DNA of 64,000 bases from Streptomyces sp. NBC_01775 (GCF_035917675.1 NZ_CP109104.1:8432001-8496000); one strand, 5' to 3'. Numbered from the stretch's first letter, positions 8,031 to 16,811 are shown. Program-made: numbers and translations. The notes: generated by a model not told the origin, from the letters alone.

Positions 8031-9479
8031 ATGGCAACCACCACGCACGCACAGCCGGCGACCGGAAGGCCACCGCGGGCAGCGGCAATCGGCCCCACCC
8101 TCATCGCCGCTCTGGGCGGACTGCTCTTCGGATACGACACCGGCATCATCTCCGCGGCATTGCTCTACATCGGCCCGCAGTTCCATCTCGGGGACGGGGC
8201 ACAACAGATCGTCGTCGCCTCCCTTCTCGTCGGCGCGATCATCGGGGTCGCCGCAGGCGGCAGCCTCATGGACCGCATCGGCCGCAAACGTACGCTCGCC
8301 ACGACCGCCCTCGTCTTCACGGTCGGCGCCGTCGTCTCGGCCGTCTCCACCTCCGTTGTGGAACTGCTCGTGGCCCGCGTGGCGCTCGGCATCGCCATCG
8401 GCTGCTCCTCCGTCGCCGTGCCCGCCTACATCGCGGAGATCGCCCCCGCCCACCTGCGCGGACGACTGGTCTCCGTCAACCAGTTGATGATCAGCTCAGG
8501 CATCCTCAGCTCCTACCTGGTCGGCTATCTGCTCTCCGACTCCGGCGCCTGGCGCTGGATGCTCGCCATCGCCGCCGTCCCCGCCGTCGGTATGCTCGCG
8601 GGCCTGATCCGCCTGGGGGAGAGCCCGCGCTGGCTGCTGACCCGGGGACGTACGGACGAGGCCCGCAAGATACTGGCGAAGCACCACGGCCCGGCCGATG
8701 TCGAGAAGGAGATCGCCGACATCGTCAATTCCATGGCGGCGGAACGGGCGTTCTCCTACCGCGACCTTCTGGGAAAGCGGTTCCGTCCCGGTATCGTCCT
8801 CGGCGTCGGTGTCGCGGCCATCAACCAGCTCGTCGGGGTCAACGCGGTCACCTACTACACACCGACGCTCCTCACCCGGGCGGGCTTCGGTGACTCCGCC
8901 GCCATCCTCTCCTCCGTCGGCATCGGCGTCGCCAACGTCACCTTCACCTTCCTCGGTTACCTCCTGGTCGACCGGGTCGGCCGCCGTCCGCTCCTGCTGA
9001 CCGGCACGGGCATCACCGTCGCCGCCCTGGTCGCGATCGGGACCCTGTACGCGGCGACCGACCTGACCGGCGTCAACCGCGTGCTGCTCGTCTCGGCACT
9101 GATGGCCTACGAAGCCGCTTTCTCCGCCAGCCTCGGAATAGCCATGTGGCTTGTCAACAGTGAGGTCTTCCCCACCGCCGTACGCGGCAAGGCCGGTTCG
9201 TTCGGGCTGGCCACGCACTGGATCCTCAACCTGCTGATCTCGGTCACCGTGCTGACGACCATCAACGCCATCACCCCGAGCGGCCTGTTCTTCAGCTATG
9301 CCGTCCTCGGTGCTCTCGGTTTCGTCTTCCTCGCCCGCCGCATGCCCGAGACCCGCGGTAAGCAGCTCGAAGAGATCGAAGCCGTGCTCCAGCGTTCACC
9401 GGCGCCGACACCTTCCGGCGTCCGGCCCGGGTGCGACTCCCCGAGGGAGCCTGCCGTCGGTACCCCGTCCGAGAGCTGA
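8031..9479 (+). CDS. MFS sugar transporter, sugar-porter family
   Basis: 482 residues and about 12 membrane segments. Sugar-porter signatures are in order: GGLLFGYDTGIISAAL (TM1), DRIGRKRT (loop 2-3), ESPRWLL (end of TM6), DRVGRRPLLL (loop 8-9) and PETRGKQLEEIE after TM12. The TM7 motif reads NQLVGVNAVTYY where many hexose/H+ symporters have QQ, so the sugar contact is altered. It likely imports the substrate of the 4208-7712 enzymes by proton symport. The ATG at 8031 follows GGATCGGAGA. A 15-bp terminator hairpin follows the gene. Confidence 0.92.
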   Translation: MATTTHAQPATGRPPRAAAIGPTLIAALGGLLFGYDTGIISAALLYIGPQFHLGDGAQQIVVASLLVGAIIGVAAGGSLMDRIGRKRTLATTALVFTVGAVVSAVSTSVVELLVARVALGIAIGCSSVAVPAYIAEIAPAHLRGRLVSVNQLMISSGILSSYLVGYLLSDSGAWRWMLAIAAVPAVGMLAGLIRLGESPRWLLTRGRTDEARKILAKHHGPADVEKEIADIVNSMAAERAFSYRDLLGKRFRPGIVLGVGVAAINQLVGVNAVTYYTPTLLTRAGFGDSAAILSSVGIGVANVTFTFLGYLLVDRVGRRPLLLTGTGITVAALVAIGTLYAATDLTGVNRVLLVSALMAYEAAFSASLGIAMWLVNSEVFPTAVRGKAGSFGLATHWILNLLISVTVLTTINAITPSGLFFSYAVLGALGFVFLARRMPETRGKQLEEIEAVLQRSPAPTPSGVRPGCDSPREPAVGTPSES

Positions 9480-9500
9480 GCCCACCCCGGCGTAATGTCG

Positions 9501-9539
9501 CCCGCCGCTGCCGTCATGGAACAGGACGGCAGCGGCGGG
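9501..9539 (+). terminator. Strong intrinsic terminator after MFS gene
   Basis: Perfect 15-bp stem (CCCGCCGCTGCCGTC at 9501-9515 with 9525-9539) and a 9-nt loop, 21 nt after the stop codon. Confidence 0.85.
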
Positions 9540-9689
9540 CGGCGCGTCCGGGGCAGACCGTGCCGGTGCGGCCTCCGGGGCTGATGCCGACTGTTCCTCT
9601 CCGCCCTGTGGCGCGGGCTGGCCTCCAGCCGGCACTCCAGTGGCAGTTCACCATTTCCGCTGGTGAGGAACGCCTTCTCGAGCGTTACG

Positions 9690-9809
9690 ACCTCGTGCTC
9701 GGTTGGCCGTGGCTCGACGCCAGTGGCTCGAACGTTCGCCCCGTTTCACGTTCTTCGGCACGTGCGACTCCAGCCGGGCCCACTCCTGATCCGGCAGGTC
9801 ACCCCGCCC
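9690..9809 (-). pseudogene. IS5-type transposase N-terminal fragment
   Basis: Minus-strand translation reads VGRGDLPDQEWARLESHVP, the characteristic start of Streptomyces IS5-type transposases (usually GRGDLTDEEWARLEPLLP). The similarity dies after about 40 residues. No inverted repeats remain. The rest of 9540-9938 holds nothing recognisable. Confidence 0.6.
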
Positions 9810-9938
9810 CACACCGGTCAGAACGATGTAATCGTCGACCTGGTCACCCAACCCATCGGACAGTGCCTGGGGCGAATCGGGCGTCACGAGACGGCCGTCA
9901 TGTTCCGGCCCGCGGAAACGATCCCGGGACCCGGGACC

Positions 9939-9977
9939 CCCGGGCCCGCACGGAGCGATGCGCCGTGCGGGCCCGGG
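9939..9977 (-). terminator. Terminator of the secreted-protein gene
   Basis: Perfect 15-bp stem (CCCGGGCCCGCACGG at 9939-9953 with 9963-9977) and 9-nt loop, 23 nt beyond the minus-strand stop at 10000. Confidence 0.8.
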
Positions 9978-9999
9978 TGTGCGGGCCTTGCCGAAGCGT

Positions 10000-10686
10000 T
10001 CAGCGATAGAGCGCTTTCGAGGACGTGTAGTTCATGATTCCGACGCCGGTGTAGTTGCCGACATGGCTCCAGCGCTCCTGGCAGTTGGACCACCGCTGGT
10101 AGCGCTTGATGGCCCAGGTCTGCTTCCAGATGCCGCGCTTGGCGACGAATATGCTGCGGGCGGGAACGGTGTAGGTGACGGTCTCGGCGGTGCTGATGCT
10201 GGCCGACAGTTCGAGCTCGAAGCCCTCCATGGCGGAGGTGCTCTCCTGCTCCTTGTTCTTCTTGTTGATTTGCGCCCTTGCCTTGCCCTGAATGCTGGGA
10301 AGGGAAGGCAGTTTGCCGGTGAGCATGCCGCGGGCGGCATTGGTCTGGGTGAAGGTGAACTGGTGCTGCGGCTGGGTGGAGCCGCCGTTGCGCCAGGCGG
10401 CCTTCTCCGGGGTGCCGACCCAGCCCTCGCGGATCAGGATGGGCGTCACACGGTCGACGGGCTCGCACCTCTCCCCGTTCTTCGCCTTCATGCCGGCGAT
10501 GGCTACCTTTTCGGAGGTGCCGCTTTTTTGCTTGGCGGTGCCGCCCTTTTTGGCGGTGCCGCCCCGTTCGGCGGCGGCGGTGAATCCGTCGGTGACGGAG
10601 GCGCCAGTGACGACACCGGCAACCAGACCGCCGGCGAGTGCGGCGATGATCAGCGGCCGGGCTTTGCGGTTCTTGACAGCAGACAT
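10000..10686 (-). CDS. Secreted protein of unknown function
   Basis: 228 residues. The N-terminus has basic residues (KNRKAR) followed by a hydrophobic stretch PLIIAALAGGLVAGVVTG, a plausible Sec signal peptide. A Lys/Gly/Thr-rich linker with the repeat GGTAKKGGTAKQKSGT follows. The remaining ~170 residues look folded, with two cysteines (GERCEP and SNCQERW) and an aromatic C-terminus (YQRWSNCQERWSHVGNYTGV). I recognise no family. ATG at 10686 follows GGGAGCATCCGT. It is monocistronic with its own terminator. The exported location and the Cys pair suggest a small extracellular protein, perhaps disulfide-bonded; no catalytic motif is seen. Confidence 0.75.
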   Translation of the reverse strand: MSAVKNRKARPLIIAALAGGLVAGVVTGASVTDGFTAAAERGGTAKKGGTAKQKSGTSEKVAIAGMKAKNGERCEPVDRVTPILIREGWVGTPEKAAWRNGGSTQPQHQFTFTQTNAARGMLTGKLPSLPSIQGKARAQINKKNKEQESTSAMEGFELELSASISTAETVTYTVPARSIFVAKRGIWKQTWAIKRYQRWSNCQERWSHVGNYTGVGIMNYTSSKALYR

Positions 10687-10923
10687 ACGGATGCTCCCTC
10701 AAGGGATGAGTCGGTGATGTGGCACCCCTGGGCTGGTGCCTGGGGTGGGCCGTGTGGACAGCTGCTCGCCGCGGTCGTCGGCACCGGCAGATGACGAGAG
10801 AAGACCTGGCGGACCCCGTCTCCGCCCTGGAGGTGGGTCGGTTGCCCGAATAGAGATGACTGTAAAAAGTCGGCCTTGCGGCAATCCTTGGGCGAACCTT
10901 GAATCGGCAGAGCAGAGCAGCTT

Positions 10924-12451
10924 AGTACTCCAGTTGCAGTTCGCTATCGCTGCTGGTCAGAGCCCTGTTTCGGAGTGTACTCGGCTGACGCCTCGTCAGG
11001 TGGCGGGAGTTCGTGACCTCGGGTGCGGCGGGCCGTTGTGTTTGTCGTGCAAGACGATGTGCGGCCCGATGTCTGGTCGGCGGAACTGGAAGAGTTGCTG
11101 GTGCGGATCGGTCACCGGTTCGGGCGGGTGGATCTGCGGCGGCGGATGCGGGCTTATGTGCACGGCCTGCTCGGGCCGGTGGGCCGCAAGAACAGCTGGC
11201 AGCTGGCCGAGCATGCCGGTCACCGCACTCCCGCCGGGCTGCAGCACCTGCTCAGCCGCGCCTGCTGGGACCCCGACGAGATCCGCGATGACCTGCAGGA
11301 ATACGTTGCCGAGAAGCTCGGGGACCCGGCGGGTGTGCTGATCATTGACGACACCGGGTTCATCAAGAAGGGCACGGTCTCGGCTGGGGTGCAGCGGCAG
11401 TATTCCGGCACCGCCGGCCGCACGGAGAACTGCCAGATCGGCGTGTTCGCCGCCTACGCCAGCGTCAGAGGCCGGGCGCTGGTGGACCGGGAACTCTGCC
11501 TGCCGAAGTCCTGGACCTCCGATCCGGGCCGCTGCGCCCAGGCGAAGATCCCCCACGAGCGCGCGTTCGCCACCAAGGGCGACCTCGCGAAGGCCATCAT
11601 CATGCGGGCACTGGCCTCGCCGCTGCCGATCGCCTGGGTGACCGCCGACTCGGCCTACGGCCAGGAGTGGCGGCTGCGCCGCATGCTGGAGGAAACCGGC
11701 GTCGGCTACGTCCTGGCCGTGCCGAAGTCCCAACACGTCCACGCCGTCGGCCGCATCGACTTCGCCATCGCCCAGGCCCCCGAGGACGCCTGGGAACGCC
11801 ACTCCTGCGGGGCCGGCGCGAAGGGGCCGCGCGTCTACGACTGGGCCGCAGCCCGGCTGCCCGCCATCGATGACTTCGACGGCGATGAGCCCACCCGTGA
11901 CCGGTGGGTGCTGGCCCGCCGCAGCCTGGCCCGTCCGGAGGAGATCGCCTACTACCTCGCCTACGCGCCGGCCGGCACTCCCGTCGCCGAGCTGGTACGG
12001 ATCGCCGGGGCGCGCTGGGCGATCGAGGAGGCATTCCAGGCCGCGAAGAACGAGTGCGGCCTGGATCAGTACGAGGTCCGCCGGTATCCCGGCTGGTACC
12101 GGCACATCACCCTGGCCATGCTCGCCCACGCCTTCCTCGCCGCGATGGCCGCCGCCGCGGGGACCGAAAGGGGGTCGGCAGAAACGGTTCCGACGCCCTC
12201 GCACCGCTCACCGTGGCGGAAATCCGGCGGCTCCTGGCAACTGGCCACCCCACGCCGGCGCACCTGCGGCGCACCGGCCACGCGCTGAACTGGTCCCGCT
12301 GGCGCCGCCGTCACCAGGCCACCGCCCGCCGCTGCCACTACCACCGCCGCACCCGAGGTCACGAACTCCCGCCACCTGACGAGGCGTCAGCCGAGTACAC
12401 TCCGAAACAGGGCTCTGACCAGCAGGAATAGCAAACTGCAACTGGAGTACT
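10924..12451. mobile_element. IS701-family element with 105-bp terminal inverted repeats
   Basis: Left arm 10924-11028 and right arm 12347-12451 are reverse complements with only about three mismatches over 105 bp, starting AGTACTCCAGTTGCAGTT. The element carries one transposase. Flanks read TTAG on the left and CTAG on the right if the repeat is taken to begin TACTCC, an imperfect 4-bp duplication of the CTAG type. The left repeat extends past the transposase start codon. Confidence 0.85.
11023..12288 (+). CDS. IS701-family transposase, C-terminus out of frame
   Basis: DDE transposase with catalytic motifs LIIDDTGFIKKG, VTADSAYGQEW and WAIEEAFQAAKNECGLDQY in order. It reads from a GTG at 11023, or a later GTG such as 11038, to 12288. 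The normal family C-terminus (APLTVAEIRRLLATGHPTPA, then HLRRTGHALNWSRWRRRHQA) is present but in the -1 frame and runs to 12431. The switch is needed near GAAAGGGGGTCGG at 12165-12177. Either a one-base indel broke the tail or a frameshift on the G-run joins them. Catalytic residues are all upstream of the break, so activity may persist. Confidence 0.85.
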   Translation: MRRAVVFVVQDDVRPDVWSAELEELLVRIGHRFGRVDLRRRMRAYVHGLLGPVGRKNSWQLAEHAGHRTPAGLQHLLSRACWDPDEIRDDLQEYVAEKLGDPAGVLIIDDTGFIKKGTVSAGVQRQYSGTAGRTENCQIGVFAAYASVRGRALVDRELCLPKSWTSDPGRCAQAKIPHERAFATKGDLAKAIIMRALASPLPIAWVTADSAYGQEWRLRRMLEETGVGYVLAVPKSQHVHAVGRIDFAIAQAPEDAWERHSCGAGAKGPRVYDWAAARLPAIDDFDGDEPTRDRWVLARRSLARPEEIAYYLAYAPAGTPVAELVRIAGARWAIEEAFQAAKNECGLDQYEVRRYPGWYRHITLAMLAHAFLAAMAAAAGTERGSAETVPTPSHRSPWRKSGGSWQLATPRRRTCGAPATR

Positions 12452-12452
12452 A

Positions 12453-12485
12453 GTACTCCAGCCGCAGTTCGCTATCGCTGCTGGT
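12453..12485. repeat. Third, partial copy of the IS701 terminal repeat
   Basis: AGTACTCCAGCCGCAGTTCG at 12453-12472, continuing to 12485, copies the outer 33 bp of the left repeat (10924-10956) in the same orientation with two mismatches. It abuts the right end of the element directly. Confidence 0.75.
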
Positions 12486-12532
12486 GCCCGTATGAGGGCG
12501 GTCGCGCTACTCGACAGCAGTGCCGAGGTTCG

Positions 12533-12796
12533 TCAGTCGAGTCCCAGCTCCGCTTTGGCAGATGAACAGAGCCTGTTGAGCTTGCCGACGAGCCCGTTGC
12601 GTGTGTTCATCGGCAGGAAGCCAGGCCGCCGCCCGCGCTGTTCAGCGGTGAACCGGTCGATCTTCTGCATCGCGTGTTGATAGGTATTCGTCAGTTCGGC
12701 CAGGGCCACTGCGCGAGTCGTGGCGTCCAGCGGCATGTCGTCACGGTGCCGCTCCACGATGCTCTGGAACTGCGCCTTGGCGTCTGCGAGGTTCAT
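12533..12796 (-). CDS. Small hypothetical protein
   Basis: 87 residues starting at ATG 12796, with GGAG about 12 nt upstream. It is predicted mostly helical, charged and without membrane segments (MNLADAKAQFQSIVERHRDD...), with a short Arg-rich stretch (EQRGRRPGFLPMNTRNG). I do not recognise it. It lies between transposon remnants, so it may be a passenger or a fragment; codon use looks normal for this genome. Confidence that it is expressed is modest. Confidence 0.45.
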   Translation of the reverse strand: MNLADAKAQFQSIVERHRDDMPLDATTRAVALAELTNTYQHAMQKIDRFTAEQRGRRPGFLPMNTRNGLVGKLNRLCSSAKAELGLD

Positions 12797-12827
12797 CGTG
12801 TCAGTGACTCCAGGGCTGTTGAAGGCG

Positions 12828-12990
12828 TCAGAAGGGGACAGGCCGGGTAGTGGCGGACCCGGTAGTGATCGAGGCCAGCTTCGTTCTTGCGGACTGGAAG
12901 CACTCCTCAACGGCCCAGCGGGCGCCGGCGGCCCGGACGATCTCCGCTCTCGGGGTGCCAACTGGTGTTCCGCCCCCGGGCCCGTAGCCG
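12828..12990 (-). pseudogene. IS701-type transposase fragment
   Basis: Minus-strand EIVRAAGARWAVEECFQSAR matches the third catalytic region of IS701 transposases, compare ELVRIAGARWAIEEAFQAAK in the intact copy at 11023. One frame change is then needed to continue KNEAGLDHYRVRHYPA, after which homology stops. Neither end of the gene remains. The rest of 12990-13580 has no gene I can support. Confidence 0.7.
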
Positions 12991-13589
12991 AAATCGTCGC
13001 GCATGCGGACCGGCGAACTCGGCCGCGCGACTCTCCGACGGGGCAGGTGGACGCTGGAGCGGCGCGCGTCAGGGCAGATCGGGCACATGGTGAGGAGGGG
13101 CGGGGGTCGGCCTGTGCGCTGGGCTCGCTGGGCGCAGACCGCAGTGGAACGCTGGTAGAGGAAGCGGTTCATAAACGGGGAGCTCGTCGGCCTTCAGCAT
13201 GAGCGTCTGGACTTCCCGCTGCTCCAGGAGCGTGCCCGCCCGTGCGGGCGCGGCGCGAGCCGGGCCGCCGAGGAACGTCCGGCCCACATGAACTGGATCG
13301 TGCACGGGTTCTTGAGCACCTGCCGTGCTGCTGCACGTCGCATGTCAGCAGGTCGCAGACCCATGTTCGAGGTGTTCCCCGAGGGCGTGGGATTTCGGTG
13401 GTTGCTCGCAGATTCCGCGAGTGACGCTCGGGTTCGCGGTCGACTGACGAGGGTTTCGGGTGCGAGCCCTTTGCCCCCGGGCTACCCCAGATCGGCGAGG
13501 AGGCCGTCGAGGGCTTTGTGGAGGGCTTCGGAGTTGGCCGGGCCGAACCACGTGGTGCGGACGCGTTCGTTGTTTCCGTTCGGGGCCTC

Positions 13590-14040
13590 CTCAAGCAGGT
13601 GACACTGCAAGCGAGTTCGAGGAGGCCCCGGTGCAGGTCGGCGCGTATCTCGTAGCGAGTGCGGAGGCGTTTGAACTGATGAAGCCAGGCGAACGTTCGC
13701 TCTACGACTCACCGGGTTTTGCCCAGGCCGGAACCGTGCAGGGCACCACGGCGGGCGATCTTCGGCGCTATCCCTCGCTGCCGGAGGAGGCGCCGGTACT
13801 TGTAGAAGTCGTAGCCGCGGTCGGCATACAGGCGCTGCGGACGGTGGCGCGGCCGTCCGCGCAGGCCACGAATGCGAGGGATGGCATCGACCAACGGCAT
13901 GAGTTGGGTGACATCGCGCCGGTTGCCCCCGGTCGGTGATACGGCGAGCGGCGTGCGGTGCTGGTCGACGATGACGTGGTGCTTGCTGCCCCGGGGCGCC
14001 CTCGGTCGACCGGAGATGGTCCTGATCGGCAGTCACGACG
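13590..14040 (-). pseudogene. IS5-family transposase remnant, frameshifted
   Basis: Minus-strand pieces in different frames together spell an IS5-type C-terminal half. TGGNRRDVTQLMPLVDAIPR is followed by RGRPRHRPQRLYADRGYDFY with the second catalytic Asp, then IARRGALHGSGLGKTRW and FAWLHQFKRLRTRYEIRADL. At least two frameshifts are required and the N-terminal half is missing. Confidence 0.75.
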
Positions 14041-14050
14041 CATGACCTTG

Positions 14051-14947
14051 TCAGAGAACCCGCCTGGACTGGGCGGGGTGGCTCGGCCCCGCGTCGTTGC
14101 CGGCGATGTCGATCAGGTCGAGGACGAGCTTGTCGGGCTCACCGGCCCGCCAGGCGAGCACCACGCGGCTGGGGCGGTGGCCGGTGAGGGGCACGAAGCT
14201 GACGCCCGGGGTCGCGTGGCGGTGAGCCGCGGCCGACGGGAGCAGGCCGACGGCCGACTGCCACACGACAGCGTGCAGGCACTCGCCGATCGTGCTCACC
14301 ACGGGCATGTCCGGATCGTCGGAGCCGGCGGCGAGCCAGAAGTCACGCCACTGCGGGTCGGCCCCCGGCGGCAGCCGGAACGTCGTGCGTCCGCGCAGGT
14401 CCAAGACGTCGATCCGGGCCGACCCGGCCAGTGGGTCGCTGGAGGGCATGACAGCCACCAGGGGTTCCTCGTGGAGGACCCGGACGGCAAGGCCCGTCGT
14501 GTCGAAGGGCAGGCGGGTGAAGGCCACATCGACCTGCCCCGTACGCAACCCCGCGCTCGGATCGGCCAAGTCGCACTCCCGCAGCCGGACGGCTGCCCGC
14601 GGATACCGTCGGCGGAAGGTCTCCTGCGTCCCGGCGTCGAGGGCCGCTCCCGCGCCGGCAACCGCGCCGACGACGATCGTGCGGTGTCCGGTGCTCTGTC
14701 GCACCTTCTCCTTCGCCCGCTCGGCGTGTTCCAGCAGATCCTTCGCCTCGTCGAGCAGGACCCGGCCGCTGTCCGTGAGCAGCACACCTCGCGGTGACCG
14801 CTCCAGCAGTCGGCAGTCGAGTTCCTCCTCCAGTTCCCGGATGCGCCGACTCAACGGCGGCTGCGACATGTGCAGCCGGGCGGCGGCGCGGCCGAAGTGC
14901 AGTTCCTCGGCTACAGCGACGAAATACCCAAGCTGCCTCAAGTCCAT
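14051..14947 (-). CDS. LysR-family transcriptional regulator
   Basis: 298 residues from ATG 14947 (MDLRQLGYFVAVAEELHFGR, the canonical LysR start). The winged HTH spans residues 1-60, with AAARLHMSQPPLSRRIRELE as the recognition segment. A substrate-binding domain of about 210 residues follows (VDVAFTRLPFD, PLVAVMPSSDPLA). Length is normal. The frame is open further upstream to 15196, overlapping the divergent gene, so the shorter start is preferred. It faces the metallo-beta-lactamase-fold gene across 104 bp, which contains the palindrome CCGAGACGCTCGG at 14962-14974, a plausible binding site. Confidence 0.92.
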   Translation of the reverse strand: MDLRQLGYFVAVAEELHFGRAAARLHMSQPPLSRRIRELEEELDCRLLERSPRGVLLTDSGRVLLDEAKDLLEHAERAKEKVRQSTGHRTIVVGAVAGAGAALDAGTQETFRRRYPRAAVRLRECDLADPSAGLRTGQVDVAFTRLPFDTTGLAVRVLHEEPLVAVMPSSDPLAGSARIDVLDLRGRTTFRLPPGADPQWRDFWLAAGSDDPDMPVVSTIGECLHAVVWQSAVGLLPSAAAHRHATPGVSFVPLTGHRPSRVVLAWRAGEPDKLVLDLIDIAGNDAGPSHPAQSRRVL

Positions 14948-14961
14948 GACCGGCCACGATA

Positions 14962-14974
14962 CCGAGACGCTCGG
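14962..14974. promoter_or_regulatory. Candidate LysR binding palindrome
   Basis: CCGAG-ACG-CTCGG between the divergent LysR and metallo-beta-lactamase-fold genes, just upstream of the LysR start. LysR sites are usually in this position; the assignment is inferred from location and symmetry. Confidence 0.45.
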
Positions 14975-15051
14975 GGCGATACGGAATCGGTCCTGGACCC
15001 GGTGGTCCGGGACGCGGTGACATCGGTGCGGGACCGAACCGAGGAGGAAAG

Positions 15052-16044
15052 ATGCACGTCGAGCTGCGACCGGTCGACGGCGCGCGGGTGACGACGCTGA
15101 TCGACAATTCCAGCGACGCCCTGCTGCCGGACGGACATCTCGTGAGGCGGTGGGGCCTGGCCGGGGCAGGAGCCGGCGCGCCCCTGCCCGTAGCACCGGC
15201 CGGTCTGACCACCGCGGGCACCACGATCGATGTCCTCCGGGCCGAGCACGGCTTCTCGGCGATGGTGGAGATCAGCACAGGCGGTCGCAACCGGCGGATA
15301 CTCTTCGACGCCGGAGCGACCACCGACGGTCTGATCGGCAACCTCGACCGCCTCGGCGTGCACCCGGACACCTTCGAGACCATCGTCCTCAGCCATGGTC
15401 ACTTCGACCACGTGACCGGTCTGCACGGGCTGGTACGCAGACTCGGGCGACCCGCCATGCCGGTACTGCTGCACCCCGACGCGTGGCGGCGGCGCCGGAT
15501 CGCCGGTCCTGGCGGCGTGCTGGACCTTCCGACACCCAACCGCGGCGCCATCGAAAAGGCCGGCTTCACGGTGATCGAGGACCGGCGCCCGTCCTTGCTG
15601 CTCGACGACTTCCTCCTGATCACCGGAGAAGTCGAACGCAGTACTGACTTCGAGACGGGCATGCCGGGCCACCAGGCGTGCCTCGACGGGGAATGGGGCC
15701 CGGACGAGCTCATCGAGGACGACCAGGCCCTCGTACTCAACATACGGGGCAAGGGGCTGGTGATCCTGACCGGATGCGGACACGCGGGGATCGTCAACCT
15801 CGTCCGGCACGCCCGGAAAGTGACGGGAATTCAGCGGTTGTACGGGGTGCTGGGCGGCCTGCATCTGCGGTTCGGACCGGTCGTCGATCGGACGATCGAC
15901 GAGTTGGCTGCCGAGGGGCCCGCAGTGGTGGTGCCCGCGCACTGCACCAGCTGGGCGGCACAGCAGGCACTGGCGACCCGGCTGCCCGACGCCTTCCTGC
16001 CGAACTCGGTCGGCAGCACCTTCCTGCTGGGCGAAGAGGTATGA
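15052..16044 (+). CDS. Metallo-beta-lactamase-fold hydrolase
   Basis: 330 residues. The zinc-binding signature SHGHFDH at 114-120 is followed by MPGHQACL near 205 and TGCGHAGIVN near 243. This pattern matches the branch that includes 7,8-dihydropterin-6-methyl-4-(beta-D-ribofuranosyl)aminobenzene-5'-phosphate synthase-like proteins, not classical beta-lactamases. The protein has no signal peptide, so it is cytoplasmic. The substrate is unknown. GGAGGAAAG immediately precedes ATG 15052. Divergent LysR at 14051 is the likely regulator. Confidence 0.88.
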   Translation: MHVELRPVDGARVTTLIDNSSDALLPDGHLVRRWGLAGAGAGAPLPVAPAGLTTAGTTIDVLRAEHGFSAMVEISTGGRNRRILFDAGATTDGLIGNLDRLGVHPDTFETIVLSHGHFDHVTGLHGLVRRLGRPAMPVLLHPDAWRRRRIAGPGGVLDLPTPNRGAIEKAGFTVIEDRRPSLLLDDFLLITGEVERSTDFETGMPGHQACLDGEWGPDELIEDDQALVLNIRGKGLVILTGCGHAGIVNLVRHARKVTGIQRLYGVLGGLHLRFGPVVDRTIDELAAEGPAVVVPAHCTSWAAQQALATRLPDAFLPNSVGSTFLLGEEV

Positions 16045-16283
16045 CCCTGCCTCGGCGTCCTTCGCCCCTCGCCCGTGCAAGACCATCCGTCCTTGCCGCC
16101 GATGTGCCCGCCCCCCAGGACGGCTTCCGCAACCCCCAACTCCATGGCAGAGGACACGCCTCCACCCAGGCATAGGAGGGCCAGAGACACCGCTCGGGAC
16201 AACGCATACCGCTGCCCCATACCCTCGGTAACGGTCGATGGGTCCAGGCCGCCGTCGAGACTCTTGGGCTCATTCTGAAACGG

Positions 16284-16580
16284 TCAGTAACGGGTGGTCA
16301 ACGTCCCCCTCAGCGCGGAAAAGACGTTGAAGGCCGCCTCGTCCGCGACCGGTAGCACCCCGCCCACGCACTCGAAGAGAGGGTCCACCACCTCCTGGTT
16401 GTCGGCACAGACCTGTACGCCCTCGTAGCGCGCGGCCAACTCCGCTGCCGTGCGGGCTCCCCGGGGTGAGAGGAACACCTCTCTGGCGAGCTGTCGTCCC
16501 CGTCGCACAGGCCCGGCACGATGGCCCGGCCGATCTCGCCCACTCCGATGATGCGATGCGCTGCACTGTGTCTTCCCCCA
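16284..16580 (-). pseudogene. Pyrroline-5-carboxylate reductase-like (ProC) remnant
   Basis: In two frames the minus strand reads GEIGRAIVPGLCDGDD and EVFLSPRGARTAAELAARYE, then GVQVCADNQEVVD. This is the N-terminal NAD(P)-binding part of ProC-family proteins. It jumps directly to FECVGGVLPVADEAAFNVFS, a mid-protein segment, and stops. A frameshift and a large internal deletion remove most of the enzyme. The remainder of 16581-17064 has only repeats, listed separately. Confidence 0.7.
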
Positions 16581-16722
16581 TGGTGTGCGGTGGTCGTGAC
16601 CTCTGTCGGTGCGGGTCTGTGCGGTCGCGATGGTTGCCGTCGGCTCCCAGGGCGATGCCGTGGTCGCTGTATCGAGCCCCCTGGGCCCCGGTGTCGGGGA
16701 CGGCGGCGTCGATGCCGCCTAC

Positions 16723-16741
16723 GGCCTGTCCGGCGGATCTT
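16723..16741. repeat. Copy of dispersed repeat GGCCTGTCCGGCGGATCTT
   Basis: Identical over 19 bp to 45736-45754, where it forms one arm and loop of a terminator hairpin. Here the second arm is missing, so this is a half copy in decayed sequence. Confidence 0.6.
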
Positions 16742-16811
16742 TCTGTTGCCCTCTCTCTGGGTGCTGAGCAGGGGGTGCCCGTGCCTGTGCTGTGCAGGGT
16801 GCGGGTGTGTT

